Positions 28,325-36,452 of a stretch of DNA of 64,000 bases are shown one piece after another (position 1 is the first letter of the stretch; each line of letters begins with the position of its first letter). The notes under the pieces were generated by a model. The model was not told where the DNA came from and searched no databases. It saw only the letters and a program-made list of their open reading frames with translations. The position numbers and the translations under genes were made by a program. Source of the DNA: [Limnothrix rosea] IAM M-220. Lineage in GTDB: Bacteria > Cyanobacteriota > Cyanobacteriia > Cyanobacteriales > MRBY01. The stretch spans positions 1 through 64,000 of the forward strand of contig NZ_MRBY01000006.1 in assembly GCF_001904615.1 (NCBI RefSeq), read 5' to 3'.

Positions 28325-29826
28325 TCAGTTTCAGGAGCTTCAGGAATCGTGACATCTAGTTCTGTCACCTCAGAGTAAAGCTCACTTAAAGGCGGATCGA
28401 TTTCTGCGGCGTTACCCACCACCAAAACCGTCAAATCTTCAGGTCTTAGGTAAGTTTGAGCCACACGCTGCACATCCTCAATGGTGGTTGCTTTTACGCC
28501 CTGTTGGTACTGGAAAATGAAATCCTCAGGGTAGTCGTAGTACTCATATCGCATTAAACGCGAGAGGGTTTGACCGGGATCTTGGAAATTAAACACGAAG
28601 GAATTTAGAATTGATTCCTTGGCATTCGATAGTTCTTCTTCGGTAATGGGTGTTTCACGAATCTTGTTTATTTCTGCTTTGAGAGATTGCAGAAAAGGAA
28701 TTGTTGCATCGGAGCGGGTTGAGCCTCCTGAAATGAAGACACCGTCATAATCGTAGCGGGGACTCCAAACGCCGTAGACCGAGTAAGCAAGACCTTGGCG
28801 GGAACGAATTTCATTAAATAGTCTTCCCCCGAAACCGCTAATCACACCATTCATTACTCTTAGCTGGGGATAATCTGGACTATCCAGTTGTCCCCCTTGA
28901 TGTCCGACTAAAATACTGCTCTGGGTAAGTTGGGGCTGGTTAACGAGGAAGGCTTGGCCTAGGGCTGCGGTGGGGGCAACGTTGGGCGGTGTTAGGTCTG
29001 GGGTCGTCGTCGGATTTTCCCAACGCCCAAAATTTTCTTCGATCATCGCCTTGGTGGCCGCCACATCGATATCGCCGACAATACCGAGAATCATCTGGTC
29101 TGGACGGATGTAGGTATCGTAGAATTCGACTAAATCTTCACGGTCAATGTTGGCAAGGGTGCTGTATTCAACGGTACGGGCATAGGGGCTGTCTTCACCG
29201 TAAATGAGTTTGTTAAATTCCCGGGAGGCGATCGCATCCGGTTGATCATTGCGGCGGGCAATACCCCCTCTGGTTTGCTGTTTGGCAAGATCAAGTTTGT
29301 CCTGGGGAAAAGCTGGTTGTTGCAGCACTTCTGCAAATAGGTCAAAAACCAGATCAAAGTCTTCTTTTAGGGCGCTAAAACCAGCGCTACCAGAACTACC
29401 GCCAATGCCTGTTTCAATGCTGGCGGCGCGTTGCTCTAGGATCTCGTTTAGCTCATCGGCTGGATGTTCTGTTGTTCCACCGCTACGCATTACTATGCCG
29501 GTAATTCCGGCTAAACCGACATGGTCGGCTGGTTCGTACCGTGACCCTGTGCGAATGATGGCGGAACCACTGACTAGGGGTAATTTGTGATCCTCCATTA
29601 GATAAATCACCATGCCATTGGCGAGTTCGTAGCGTTCATATTCTGGCAGGGTAATTTCAGGGAGTGGCGGAAATTCTAGCTCGTCATAGTTCTTTGGGGT
29701 GAGGGCGATCGCCTGACCGTACCCCCCGACAGTTGCCAAGGTTATCCCTATACAAAACATCATGACACTGCGCCGCCAAACTAATTTCAAAAGACGACGA
29801 GGTTGAGCAAACCAAAAATTTTTCAT
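28321..29826 (-). CDS. M16 (pitrilysin-type) peptidase homologue lacking the zinc motif
   Basis: Exported M16-family protein. A hydrophobic segment at about residues 20-40 acts as signal peptide or anchor. Two M16 halves follow, with YELANGMVIYLMEDHKLPLV, RTGSRY and, in the second half, GVISGFGGRLFNEIRSRQGLAYSVYG. The family's zinc-binding HxxEH is replaced by GLAGITGIV, so it should be the inactive partner of a two-subunit M16 enzyme. The active partner is normally encoded next door but is not here. I choose ATG at 29826; a TTG at 29844 is possible. Coupled by overlap to trm1. Confidence 0.85.
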   Translation of the reverse strand: MKNFWFAQPRRLLKLVWRRSVMMFCIGITLATVGGYGQAIALTPKNYDELEFPPLPEITLPEYERYELANGMVIYLMEDHKLPLVSGSAIIRTGSRYEPADHVGLAGITGIVMRSGGTTEHPADELNEILEQRAASIETGIGGSSGSAGFSALKEDFDLVFDLFAEVLQQPAFPQDKLDLAKQQTRGGIARRNDQPDAIASREFNKLIYGEDSPYARTVEYSTLANIDREDLVEFYDTYIRPDQMILGIVGDIDVAATKAMIEENFGRWENPTTTPDLTPPNVAPTAALGQAFLVNQPQLTQSSILVGHQGGQLDSPDYPQLRVMNGVISGFGGRLFNEIRSRQGLAYSVYGVWSPRYDYDGVFISGGSTRSDATIPFLQSLKAEINKIRETPITEEELSNAKESILNSFVFNFQDPGQTLSRLMRYEYYDYPEDFIFQYQQGVKATTIEDVQRVAQTYLRPEDLTVLVVGNAAEIDPPLSELYSEVTELDVTIPEAPETE

Positions 29827-30826
29827 AGGGAAATTTTCAGACAAGGTGGAGGGCTAGATTCATTTTAGAGATTTTAGCAGGAGAGTCTTTGTCTTTGCTG
29901 GACTTGCAATGGTATTCCTGATTCTAAAGTTTTGGGCGGTCAAGAACTCATGTTTTAACGATGGTGGCTAATGGCTATGGAGAATTTGGGCGATCGCCAC
30001 TTTCTTCTCTCACCGGTAAATCGTGGCTCAAAATCATGGTGCAAAATAATAACCTTCACCAAGCTTTAAGCATGAACATCTTATTTTTACGGAGAGCAGC
30101 GAGAGAAATTTTGCTCGTTAGACTAAAACCATAAAGTCTCTGGATTGTAGGGAGATAGTGCTGTCCATAAAAACGGTGACAACCTACAGCCTAGAAAGCC
30201 CGCCCCTACAAAATGGCGATCGCCTCAGTCGGATGGCATTTGAACGATGTGATACTGCGATGCCACAACTCAAAAAAAGCAAAGTTGACTGATTGGTTGG
30301 TTTCGCTTAAAAAATGATAGATATATCAAACTAGAAGCCGATGCAGTAGGCATAATTTATTCTGAGATTTTCCCAAAATCGTGCTTAGATACGACAGTTT
30401 TTTTTCACAGGAAATAGGGCTCAGGCAAGGCCGTAACTGCAAGCTACTTTATCGCCATAATTCAGTAAGGCGATCGCCGATATTTTTTAGTAAATCCAGT
30501 AAAATAAAATTGCCATAACTGGAAATCATGTTGGTGTTTACAATAGAAACCCAAATCGTAAGGACAACCACAATAAGCTTTGTAATATTTCGATTTTATA
30601 TCGTTAAACCAAGATAATAAAGCTGTGAACCATAGCAAGTCGCCCAATTTTTTTTAACCTTATCGATGGGGACTCTCAATATAGCCATCTTGGCAATAAG
30701 TTAACCCCCCCTAAAGATTTTTCACTCACCAGTCAGCGGATGTCTGCTGCTGTAATTTTAGATTTTATTATCATTAGCTTAGTAGATGAAAACTCATTAT
30801 ATGCCACTTGTTTTTAGCATTATTTT
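29827..30826. other. 1-kb region without a supported gene
   Basis: No reading frame longer than about 60 codons looks real. It contains HIP1 sites near 29991, 30216 and 30470, a pyrimidine-rich GCCCGCCCCTAC segment at about 30200-30212 of a kind frequent in cyanobacterial dispersed repeats, and several AT-rich tracts. It is one of the largest non-coding stretches in the window and could hide a small RNA or decayed gene; I see no definite signal. Confidence 0.5.
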
Positions 30827-32650
30827 CTAAATATAACTACTCTTTTGGCGGCTAAACATTAGATGATAAATGCCGTTTTGCTCCATCAATTCATCATGAC
30901 TACCCATCTCTACAATTTCGCCATGTTCCATCACCACAATACGGTCAGCCATTTTCGCTAAGGCTAGGCGATGACTAACGACAACGCTCATTCTTCCCGC
31001 CGCAATTTTTCGAAAAATCTGGTAAATTTCATGTTCATTTTTCGGGTCGAGGGCTGCAGTCGGTTCATCGAAAATTAGTAAGTTTGCCGACGATATTCGC
31101 ATCAAAGCACGGGCGATCGCCACCCGCTGCCATTGACCACCCGACAAATCTGTACCATCTTTCAACTGCTTACCGAGGGGAGTATCCAGACCCTCACCAA
31201 GACTTTTTGAAAGGTATTCCAAACCAGCATTTTCAAGGGCTTGTAACACCGAAGACTCTTCTGCTTCTTGGGTAACATCACCCCAACCGACATTTTCCCG
31301 TAGCGAGGCGGGGAAGCGGGCATAATCTTGCATGACCACCGCAATTTTGGAACGTAATTCATCCAGCTCTAGAGAGCGAAAATCTGTTTTTCCCCAATAA
31401 ATTGAGCCTGCACTGGGGTCATAGAGCCGACATAATAGTTTTGCTAATGTTGTTTTGCCTGCCCCATTTTCTCCCACCAATGCCACCATTTCTCCCGGCT
31501 TAATAGTGAGATTAATATTTTTTAAAGTGGGGCGATCGCCTCCCGGATAAACAAACGATAAATCTTCAATATGAAGCGGTGAATTCTCTGACCTTATCTC
31601 GATTTTTTGCTGTCCAGAAACAAGCTGCGGTTCTAGATCGAGTAACTGAAAAATAGGAGCCGTTGCCAATGCCACATCATAAACATCACCTAAAGTCGCA
31701 ATCATAATAAAAAGGCTACGACGCACCTGCAAAATAATGCCTGTATAGAGCGCTAAATCGCCAAGGCTAAAAATACCGCGCAATACCCCCAGTACCACAT
31801 ATACATAGCAAAATGCTGCCCCCAAACCGCCAATCAATGCCCAAATTAGAACGCTAAATGCTTCACCATTTCTAACTTTCATCATCCGCATAAATACGGC
31901 ATCAAAAAGCCTTTGCCACCGCTCAATCATGATGCCTTGCAACGAGAACAGGCGTAATTCCTTTGCGTAGTTTTCCCCTTTAATTAAATTGGCATAAATC
32001 TCCATTTCACGGGTTAAGCTAGCTTGGGTTTTTTCGACTTTCCAGCTCTTACGACTATACTTAATTTCCACATGGAAAGAGGGTGCACCAAAGACAATTA
32101 AAACAAGGGGAACCCACCAAGCAATGGAAACGGTAATGGCGACTGAAGGCACAAATAGAAAAATGCCAACTAACGCAAACATGACAATAGATGAAAGTCA
32201 TTTTAATCTTTCTTCGCCTGTTTCTGTTAGTTTTAAAAGATTGAGTAAATCGGGATTTTCAAATAGGGCAATATCATCAAAAAATGTAATTTTCCTCAGG
32301 ATTTTGCCGCGCACATGACCCCGTACTCGATCCCGCATGGCATGGTTAATGGGGTTACGAATGGCATCGAGGGAATCAACAAAAAGATTTAGGCAAACAA
32401 CCGCCACCATACTCCACAATAAAACGGGGTTCGCCAACATTACTTGAAAGGCTTCGGCCTGGGTGCGATCGCCTAATAAAACAGTGGCTTCATCGATGAC
32501 AATTTTGCTGAGAAATAATGATACCGAAGGGCCAACACCATTAATTAAATTAAAAAAAATAAGACGGCTTAACTCTTTTGGCGCAGCACGTAACACCATC
32601 AATAAGCTACGCCGCAAGGTTTCGGATGGTGATAATTTTTGCGGTTTCAT
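30827..32650 (-). pseudogene. ABC exporter (fused permease-ATPase) interrupted by an in-frame TGA
   Basis: One 607-codon reading frame split by a TGA at 32198-32200; the codons on either side (AGA TTA AAA TGA CTT TCA TCT) are in the same phase, so this is a nonsense change, not a frameshift. The upstream part (150 codons) is the first half of a six-helix exporter membrane domain; the downstream part continues it and ends in a complete ATPase: Walker A GENGAGKTTLAK, signature [14 protein letters not shown], Walker B LLIFDEPTAALD and switch His VVSHRLA. Restart at ATG 32182 would give a half membrane domain. A CGA-to-TGA change would explain it. The rest of the gene is intact, so the lesion is recent or a sequencing error. 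Exported substrate unknown. Confidence 0.85.
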
Positions 32651-32802
32651 GAATTACGGGTCGATCGCCAAAAATAGTAGGGACATCTAAACGAAGATAG
32701 TGCTAGTGTTCTGCTATTTCCATGCTAAGTCACGACAAAATATCTAATAACCCTATTCATAAATCTTGTTTGTGAAAATCACCGCTGTCTCTAATAGACT
32801 CT

Positions 32803-32830
32803 GTAGGGACTTAACCTGTTAAACCCCTAC
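32803..32830. repeat. 28-bp imperfect palindrome, copy 1
   Basis: Begins GTAGGGACTTAAC and ends GTTAAACCCCTAC, arms inverted relative to each other. Related copies lie at 33567-33594 and 35100-35127. Confidence 0.8.
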
Positions 32831-32899
32831 GAAATAATGGTTTTGGGCTATGTGGGTATCTCGTTTTTTATCAAAAATATGCCTTACGAGGCGATCGCC

Positions 32900-33535
32900 C
32901 TACGCATTGAAGGCAGCAAGTTGAGCCATAAGTGCGGCGACTTGATCCATGTTTTTCAGACCCGGCGAATCTTCCACACCACTAGACAAATCGATGCCGT
33001 CTGGCTGCAACTGGGTTAAAGCTTGCTGGATATTATCGGGTTTTAAACCGCCTGCAAGTAACCACGGAATATTTGGTTTAAACGCCTGTAAATCTTCCCA
33101 GTTAATGGTGTGGCCTGTGCCGCCTAATTGTTCGGGGTGGTAGGCATCGAGTAACAGGACATCGACGACAGTTTCGTAATCTTTAGCGGTTTCAAGGGTG
33201 CGGCGATCGCGGACTCGGAGGGCTTTAATGAGTTCTAAATTAGGTAAAAGTTGACGGACTTGTTGGCAAAATTCGGGGGATTCATCACTGTGCAGTTGAA
33301 TTGTACTGAGACCAGAGTCTTGGGCAATTTCAGCAATTTCTTCAGGGGTTTGATGCGCAAAAACACCGACTTTTCCTGTAGCGTCCGGCAATGCTGCGGC
33401 AATGGGCTGAATGTTTTCAGGGGTGATGTAACGGGGGGATTTTTTGACGCAAATAAAACCGATATCCGTTGCGCCCATCGCGGCGATCGCCACCGCCTGA
33501 TCCACCCGCGTTAAACCACAAATTTTTAGTCGCAT
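32900..33535 (-). CDS. trpF: Phosphoribosylanthranilate isomerase
   Basis: Catalyses the third step of tryptophan synthesis. A TIM barrel with the catalytic Cys in RLKICGLTR and the general acid Asp in [15 protein letters not shown]; the phosphate-binding [14 protein letters not shown] and [16 protein letters not shown] segments are also present. At 211 residues the length is typical. It is monocistronic, as usual in cyanobacteria where trp genes are scattered, and is bracketed by copies of the 28-bp palindrome. Confidence 0.95.
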   Translation of the reverse strand: MRLKICGLTRVDQAVAIAAMGATDIGFICVKKSPRYITPENIQPIAAALPDATGKVGVFAHQTPEEIAEIAQDSGLSTIQLHSDESPEFCQQVRQLLPNLELIKALRVRDRRTLETAKDYETVVDVLLLDAYHPEQLGGTGHTINWEDLQAFKPNIPWLLAGGLKPDNIQQALTQLQPDGIDLSSGVEDSPGLKNMDQVAALMAQLAAFNA

Positions 33536-33566
33536 AAGCCTCTACATCCTTTAAACAGATCTTTTT

Positions 33567-33594
33567 GTAGAGGTTTAACAGGCTAAACCCCTAC
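33567..33594. repeat. 28-bp imperfect palindrome, copy 2
   Basis: Begins GTAGAGGTTTAAC and ends GCTAAACCCCTAC; located just upstream of trpF. Same family as 32803-32830 and 35100-35127. Confidence 0.8.
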
Positions 33595-33674
33595 GAAATA
33601 AAAGAAAAAACCTATTCCAGAGGATAGACTTTTTTAGTCGAAACAGGCGATAGTTCACAACGATTTGGCAAATA

Positions 33675-34061
33675 TTACTCTTCCCGCACAGGTGCAGAGT
33701 TTTGACTGGCTTGCCAAACTTTTTCTAGTAACAATTCTGGGCGATCGCCGAGCTTACAGATAAATGTACCGCTGCAATCGCCTTCATCGTTAGTTACCCA
33801 ATGACCCTTGAGGCTAACTTCGGAATACTCCGCATCACAAACCGCGATGTCGAGAATATCGTCACAGTCACCCTTGATCTCGACCAGCTCTGCCAATAAC
33901 GGCAAATCTTTTAAAACCAAAAAAGCAGCACTGCTCGGCTCCAGATAAAAATTTTGGGTTGTCCGTAATGCTAAAACAGCACGATCTCGAATCCAAGTTT
34001 CCACAGACTGAGTTAAACGCTCTAATCGAAAGGACTCATCGGTATAGATCAACTTCAACAT
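33675..34061 (-). CDS. alr0857-like conserved cyanobacterial protein
   Basis: A 128-residue acidic cytoplasmic protein with MLKLIYTDESFRLERLTQSV at its start and an SSAAFLVLKDLP segment. The pattern matches my recollection of a small cyanobacterial family annotated after Anabaena alr0857; no function is known and the match needs a search. I choose ATG at 34061, which has GGAGAG at a good distance, over the GTG at 34067. Confidence 0.65.
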   Translation of the reverse strand: MLKLIYTDESFRLERLTQSVETWIRDRAVLALRTTQNFYLEPSSAAFLVLKDLPLLAELVEIKGDCDDILDIAVCDAEYSEVSLKGHWVTNDEGDCSGTFICKLGDRPELLLEKVWQASQNSAPVREE

Positions 34062-34189
34062 GATCACGCTCTCCGGTGATGTAATAAAAAATCAATAAAC
34101 TAAAAACACAACTCAAACGGCACAACCAAAGGGGTTTGCCCAACGCTTCGCTACCCTCTGCATCAATAATCAATGGGGGCGATCGCCAT

Positions 34190-34219
34190 AAAAAAACCGC
34201 CTCTTAATCTCAGAAGCGG
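34190..34219 (-). terminator. Intrinsic terminator downstream of the 100-residue gene
   Basis: Read on the minus strand, CCGCTTCT pairs with AGAGGCGG (one G-U pair) across a 7-base loop and is followed by seven T residues. It lies 45 bp past the stop codon of the small gene at 34264. Confidence 0.8.
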
Positions 34220-34263
34220 AAGGATCATTGTTCAAACACCCATGAATGGTGATGGACTGTGGC

Positions 34264-34566
34264 TCAGAATATGAGTCGGAGCCTTCCGCCGATTAAACTG
34301 CTGATTAAATTAGAGAAAAAGCCAAAACAAAGATGAATTGCGACATAAATGGGTTTACATGGCTGAATTTCGTCAAATTCACTAAAACATGACTGGTCGC
34401 GATCTAAGGTCGAATTCCCCTCTGGTAGACTCCAATGCTGGATCGGATTTTCCGCAAGGATTGTCATCGGTTCGAAGCCAAGAACCCTATTGCTATCCAC
34501 CATCAGGCGATCGCCCACGCGCTGTGCGAATTGTCTGAAACGTTGTTGGGTGGATTGATACAACAA
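34264..34566 (-). CDS. Uncharacterised 100-residue protein
   Basis: Not recognised. Two independent signals support it as a gene: the complete Shine-Dalgarno AAGGAGGT (34574-34581) seven bases before a TTG start, and an intrinsic terminator just downstream. The protein has a polar N-terminal helix (QRFRQFAQRVGDRLM), a central segment NRVLGFEPMTILAENPIQHW and a hydrophobic C-terminus (FGFFSNLISSLIGG) that might contact a membrane. Divergent from the ribbon-helix-helix gene across 82 bp, so they may share control. Confidence 0.6.
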   Translation of the reverse strand: MLYQSTQQRFRQFAQRVGDRLMVDSNRVLGFEPMTILAENPIQHWSLPEGNSTLDRDQSCFSEFDEIQPCKPIYVAIHLCFGFFSNLISSLIGGRLRLIF

Positions 34567-34648
34567 GGGTCTTACCTCCTTGAAAATGCCTTATACTTGC
34601 TATGCTACACTTGCACTACATAAAAGTCTAGTTTAGGAGAGAATTTTT

Positions 34649-34981
34649 ATGCGCACTGCGACACAGGCCAAAACTTCAACGACGGATATGGAGGTTACCA
34701 GTATTCGTCTAGAACGGACGCTTAAGGAAAAGCTAAAGGATCTATCGGGAAACCAAGGTTATCAGTCCCTTATTCGTGACATCCTCTGGAACTATGTTAA
34801 CCAAAAGTCCGGAGATTATCGCCCCAAATTTACCCCGACTGATATTCGCGCCACTGTTCAGGCGATCGCCCAGAAAGATGAAAGCTGTGTCTTAACGGGC
34901 AAACTTATTCAAGCTGGCGATGACATGTTCCTTGGTTTTACGATTCACGGTGATTTGGTTCCCCTCAGTCAAATCCCCTAG
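34649..34981 (+). CDS. Small protein with CopG/ribbon-helix-helix-like N-terminus
   Basis: Residues ~15-50 (VTSIRLERTLKEKLKDLSGN followed by QGYQSLIRDILWNYV) have the strand-helix-helix pattern of ribbon-helix-helix DNA-binding proteins. The C-terminal half (QAIAQKDESCVLTGKLIQAG and a following hydrophobic strand) looks like a small beta-rich domain. Possible small regulator conserved in cyanobacteria; function unknown. TAGGAGA is eight bases before the ATG and a strong terminator follows. Divergent partner of the 100-residue gene. Confidence 0.7.
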   Translation: MRTATQAKTSTTDMEVTSIRLERTLKEKLKDLSGNQGYQSLIRDILWNYVNQKSGDYRPKFTPTDIRATVQAIAQKDESCVLTGKLIQAGDDMFLGFTIHGDLVPLSQIP

Positions 34982-35015
34982 CCGCATCTAAAAAACATTC
35001 AAATATTTTTACAAG

Positions 35016-35060
35016 CAGACAAAGAGTCATACATTTTCAGAGGGACTCTTTGTCTGTTTT
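35016..35060 (+). terminator. Strong intrinsic terminator after the small RHH-like gene
   Basis: CAGACAAAGAGTC and GACTCTTTGTCTG form a perfect 13-bp stem, followed by TTTTG. It lies 35 bp after the stop codon. Confidence 0.9.
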
Positions 35061-35099
35061 GTTATTTGTTTAAAAAGACGGTAATTTCAGTGCAATATT

Positions 35100-35127
35100 G
35101 TAGGGATTTAACATGTTAAACCCCTAC
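35100..35127. repeat. 28-bp imperfect palindrome, copy 3
   Basis: Begins GTAGGGATTTAAC and ends GTTAAACCCCTAC; the most symmetric of the three copies, with one mismatch between the arms. Confidence 0.8.
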
Positions 35128-35156
35128 GGTTAAATGGTTTTACCAACTCTGGCGTT

Positions 35157-36059
35157 CTACGGTGCGAGGGTAGCAGAAGTTTGAGAAATCGCAAATTCTT
35201 TAAAAGCCAAAATTGCTTTGTCATAAGATTGCCCAGCAGTTTTTGCCACATCATTATGTCCAGCCTCAGGCACAAGAAATAATTGCTTTGGGGCGATCGC
35301 CGAATTGTAGAGAGTTTGACCCATGGCGGCGGGAATTACATCATCTTCGATGCCATGAATAAACAATGTGGGGATGGTAATCTCAGGAATCTTACTCAGG
35401 GATTCAAAGCGTTGATGTAGCAGCAAATTCACCGGCATCAAGGAATATTTCCCAGAGTAGGTCGCCACATCGGACATGGAGGTAAAGGTTCCTTCTGTGA
35501 TCAGCCCCGCAGCCGGATTATTTTTTACCAGTTCGATGGCGATCGCCCCGCCAAGGGAATGACCATAGACAAAAATTTGGTCTGGCGCAAAGCCTTGGGT
35601 TTCAAGGAGATAGTCATACATGACTTGGGCATCTTCGTAGACCTGACTTTCATCGGGAAATTTACCACCGCTGAGACCATAGCCGCGGTAGTCCATTAAC
35701 AAAACAGAAAAACCCATGTCCACAAAACGTTTGGCGTGGAAAAGATTTTCACCGACGTTATAGCTATTGCCATGCAAAAATAACAACGCTTTACCGTTAC
35801 TATTCGCCTGAGAAGGGAGCCACCAACCGTGAATCTGGACAGAATTTTTAACGGGTAACCAGACTTCTTGATGGTCTAGGGCATAGGCAGTCGGAAAATT
35901 TTCAAGGGTTTTAGTCGGCCTAAAAATCATGCGATTTTGACACACGATGAGAAAAAGGCATAGTACAAAATAAATGCCGGAAATACTGCCCAATCCAACA
36001 AGTAGCCATTTTAAAAGGGTTTTTCTAAAAGGACGATGTTGCACGCTTATGTGGCTCAT
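35157..36059 (-). CDS. Membrane-anchored alpha/beta hydrolase (ABHD13/17-like)
   Basis: Serine hydrolase with an N-terminal membrane helix (about residues 15-42). The fold landmarks are LFLHGNSYNVGEN (oxyanion region), the nucleophile elbow YGHSLGGA (Ser ~170), a likely acid in IHGIEDDVIP and the catalytic His in PEAGHND. The family includes thioesterases and esterases; substrate unknown. It begins two bases after the sipA stop, so it is in an operon with sipA. Confidence 0.88.
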   Translation of the reverse strand: MSHISVQHRPFRKTLLKWLLVGLGSISGIYFVLCLFLIVCQNRMIFRPTKTLENFPTAYALDHQEVWLPVKNSVQIHGWWLPSQANSNGKALLFLHGNSYNVGENLFHAKRFVDMGFSVLLMDYRGYGLSGGKFPDESQVYEDAQVMYDYLLETQGFAPDQIFVYGHSLGGAIAIELVKNNPAAGLITEGTFTSMSDVATYSGKYSLMPVNLLLHQRFESLSKIPEITIPTLFIHGIEDDVIPAAMGQTLYNSAIAPKQLFLVPEAGHNDVAKTAGQSYDKAILAFKEFAISQTSATLAP

Positions 36060-36061
36060 AC

Positions 36062-36301
36062 CTATTCATCAGCTTCCATCAGGTGACTTTTGACTAATTC
36101 GAAATATTTTTCTTCTAGTAAAAAAGAACCCCGCTCAAATTTTATCGCCCAATAGTCTCCCGGCCGGCGATCGCGCACAGTGCCGATATCACCGACGGCA
36201 ATCAAATCAGCGGGTCTGAGCATGGGCATGGGGTCAGCCGTTTTCAAGTAGGGTGGCAATTGTGTCACTTTGATCTTCGAGCCAGCGAAAAAATTACTCA
36301 T
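36062..36301 (-). CDS. sipA: SipA, small regulator of the NblS kinase
   Basis: A ~79-residue SH3-like protein (DUF3148). SipA binds the ATP-binding domain of the essential kinase NblS, which controls high-light and stress responses, and stimulates its activity. The conserved core is GSKIKVTQLPPYLKTADPMP, MLRPADLIAVGD, and VRDRRPGDYWAIKFERGSFL. I choose ATG at 36301, which gives the usual family length, over the ATG at 36361. Tightly linked to the downstream hydrolase gene. Confidence 0.88.
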   Translation of the reverse strand: MSNFFAGSKIKVTQLPPYLKTADPMPMLRPADLIAVGDIGTVRDRRPGDYWAIKFERGSFLLEEKYFELVKSHLMEADE

Positions 36302-36452
36302 TGCTCCATTCTGTAATCTAAATTGGCGTTTATCATTGTATCGACTTGCTACTTTTTCCATGGGACAAGGCGATCGCCCATTTATTCTTTTCAGCCCTTG
36401 AATTCACCTCAGGTTAAGGGGTTTGGGCTTTTGTTCCATGGGCTAATATGTG

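Noticed and set aside
32198-32200. TGA as selenocysteine codon in the ABC exporter
   Set aside because: The position is in the membrane domain of a family without catalytic Cys, and no selenocysteine machinery or insertion hairpin is seen.
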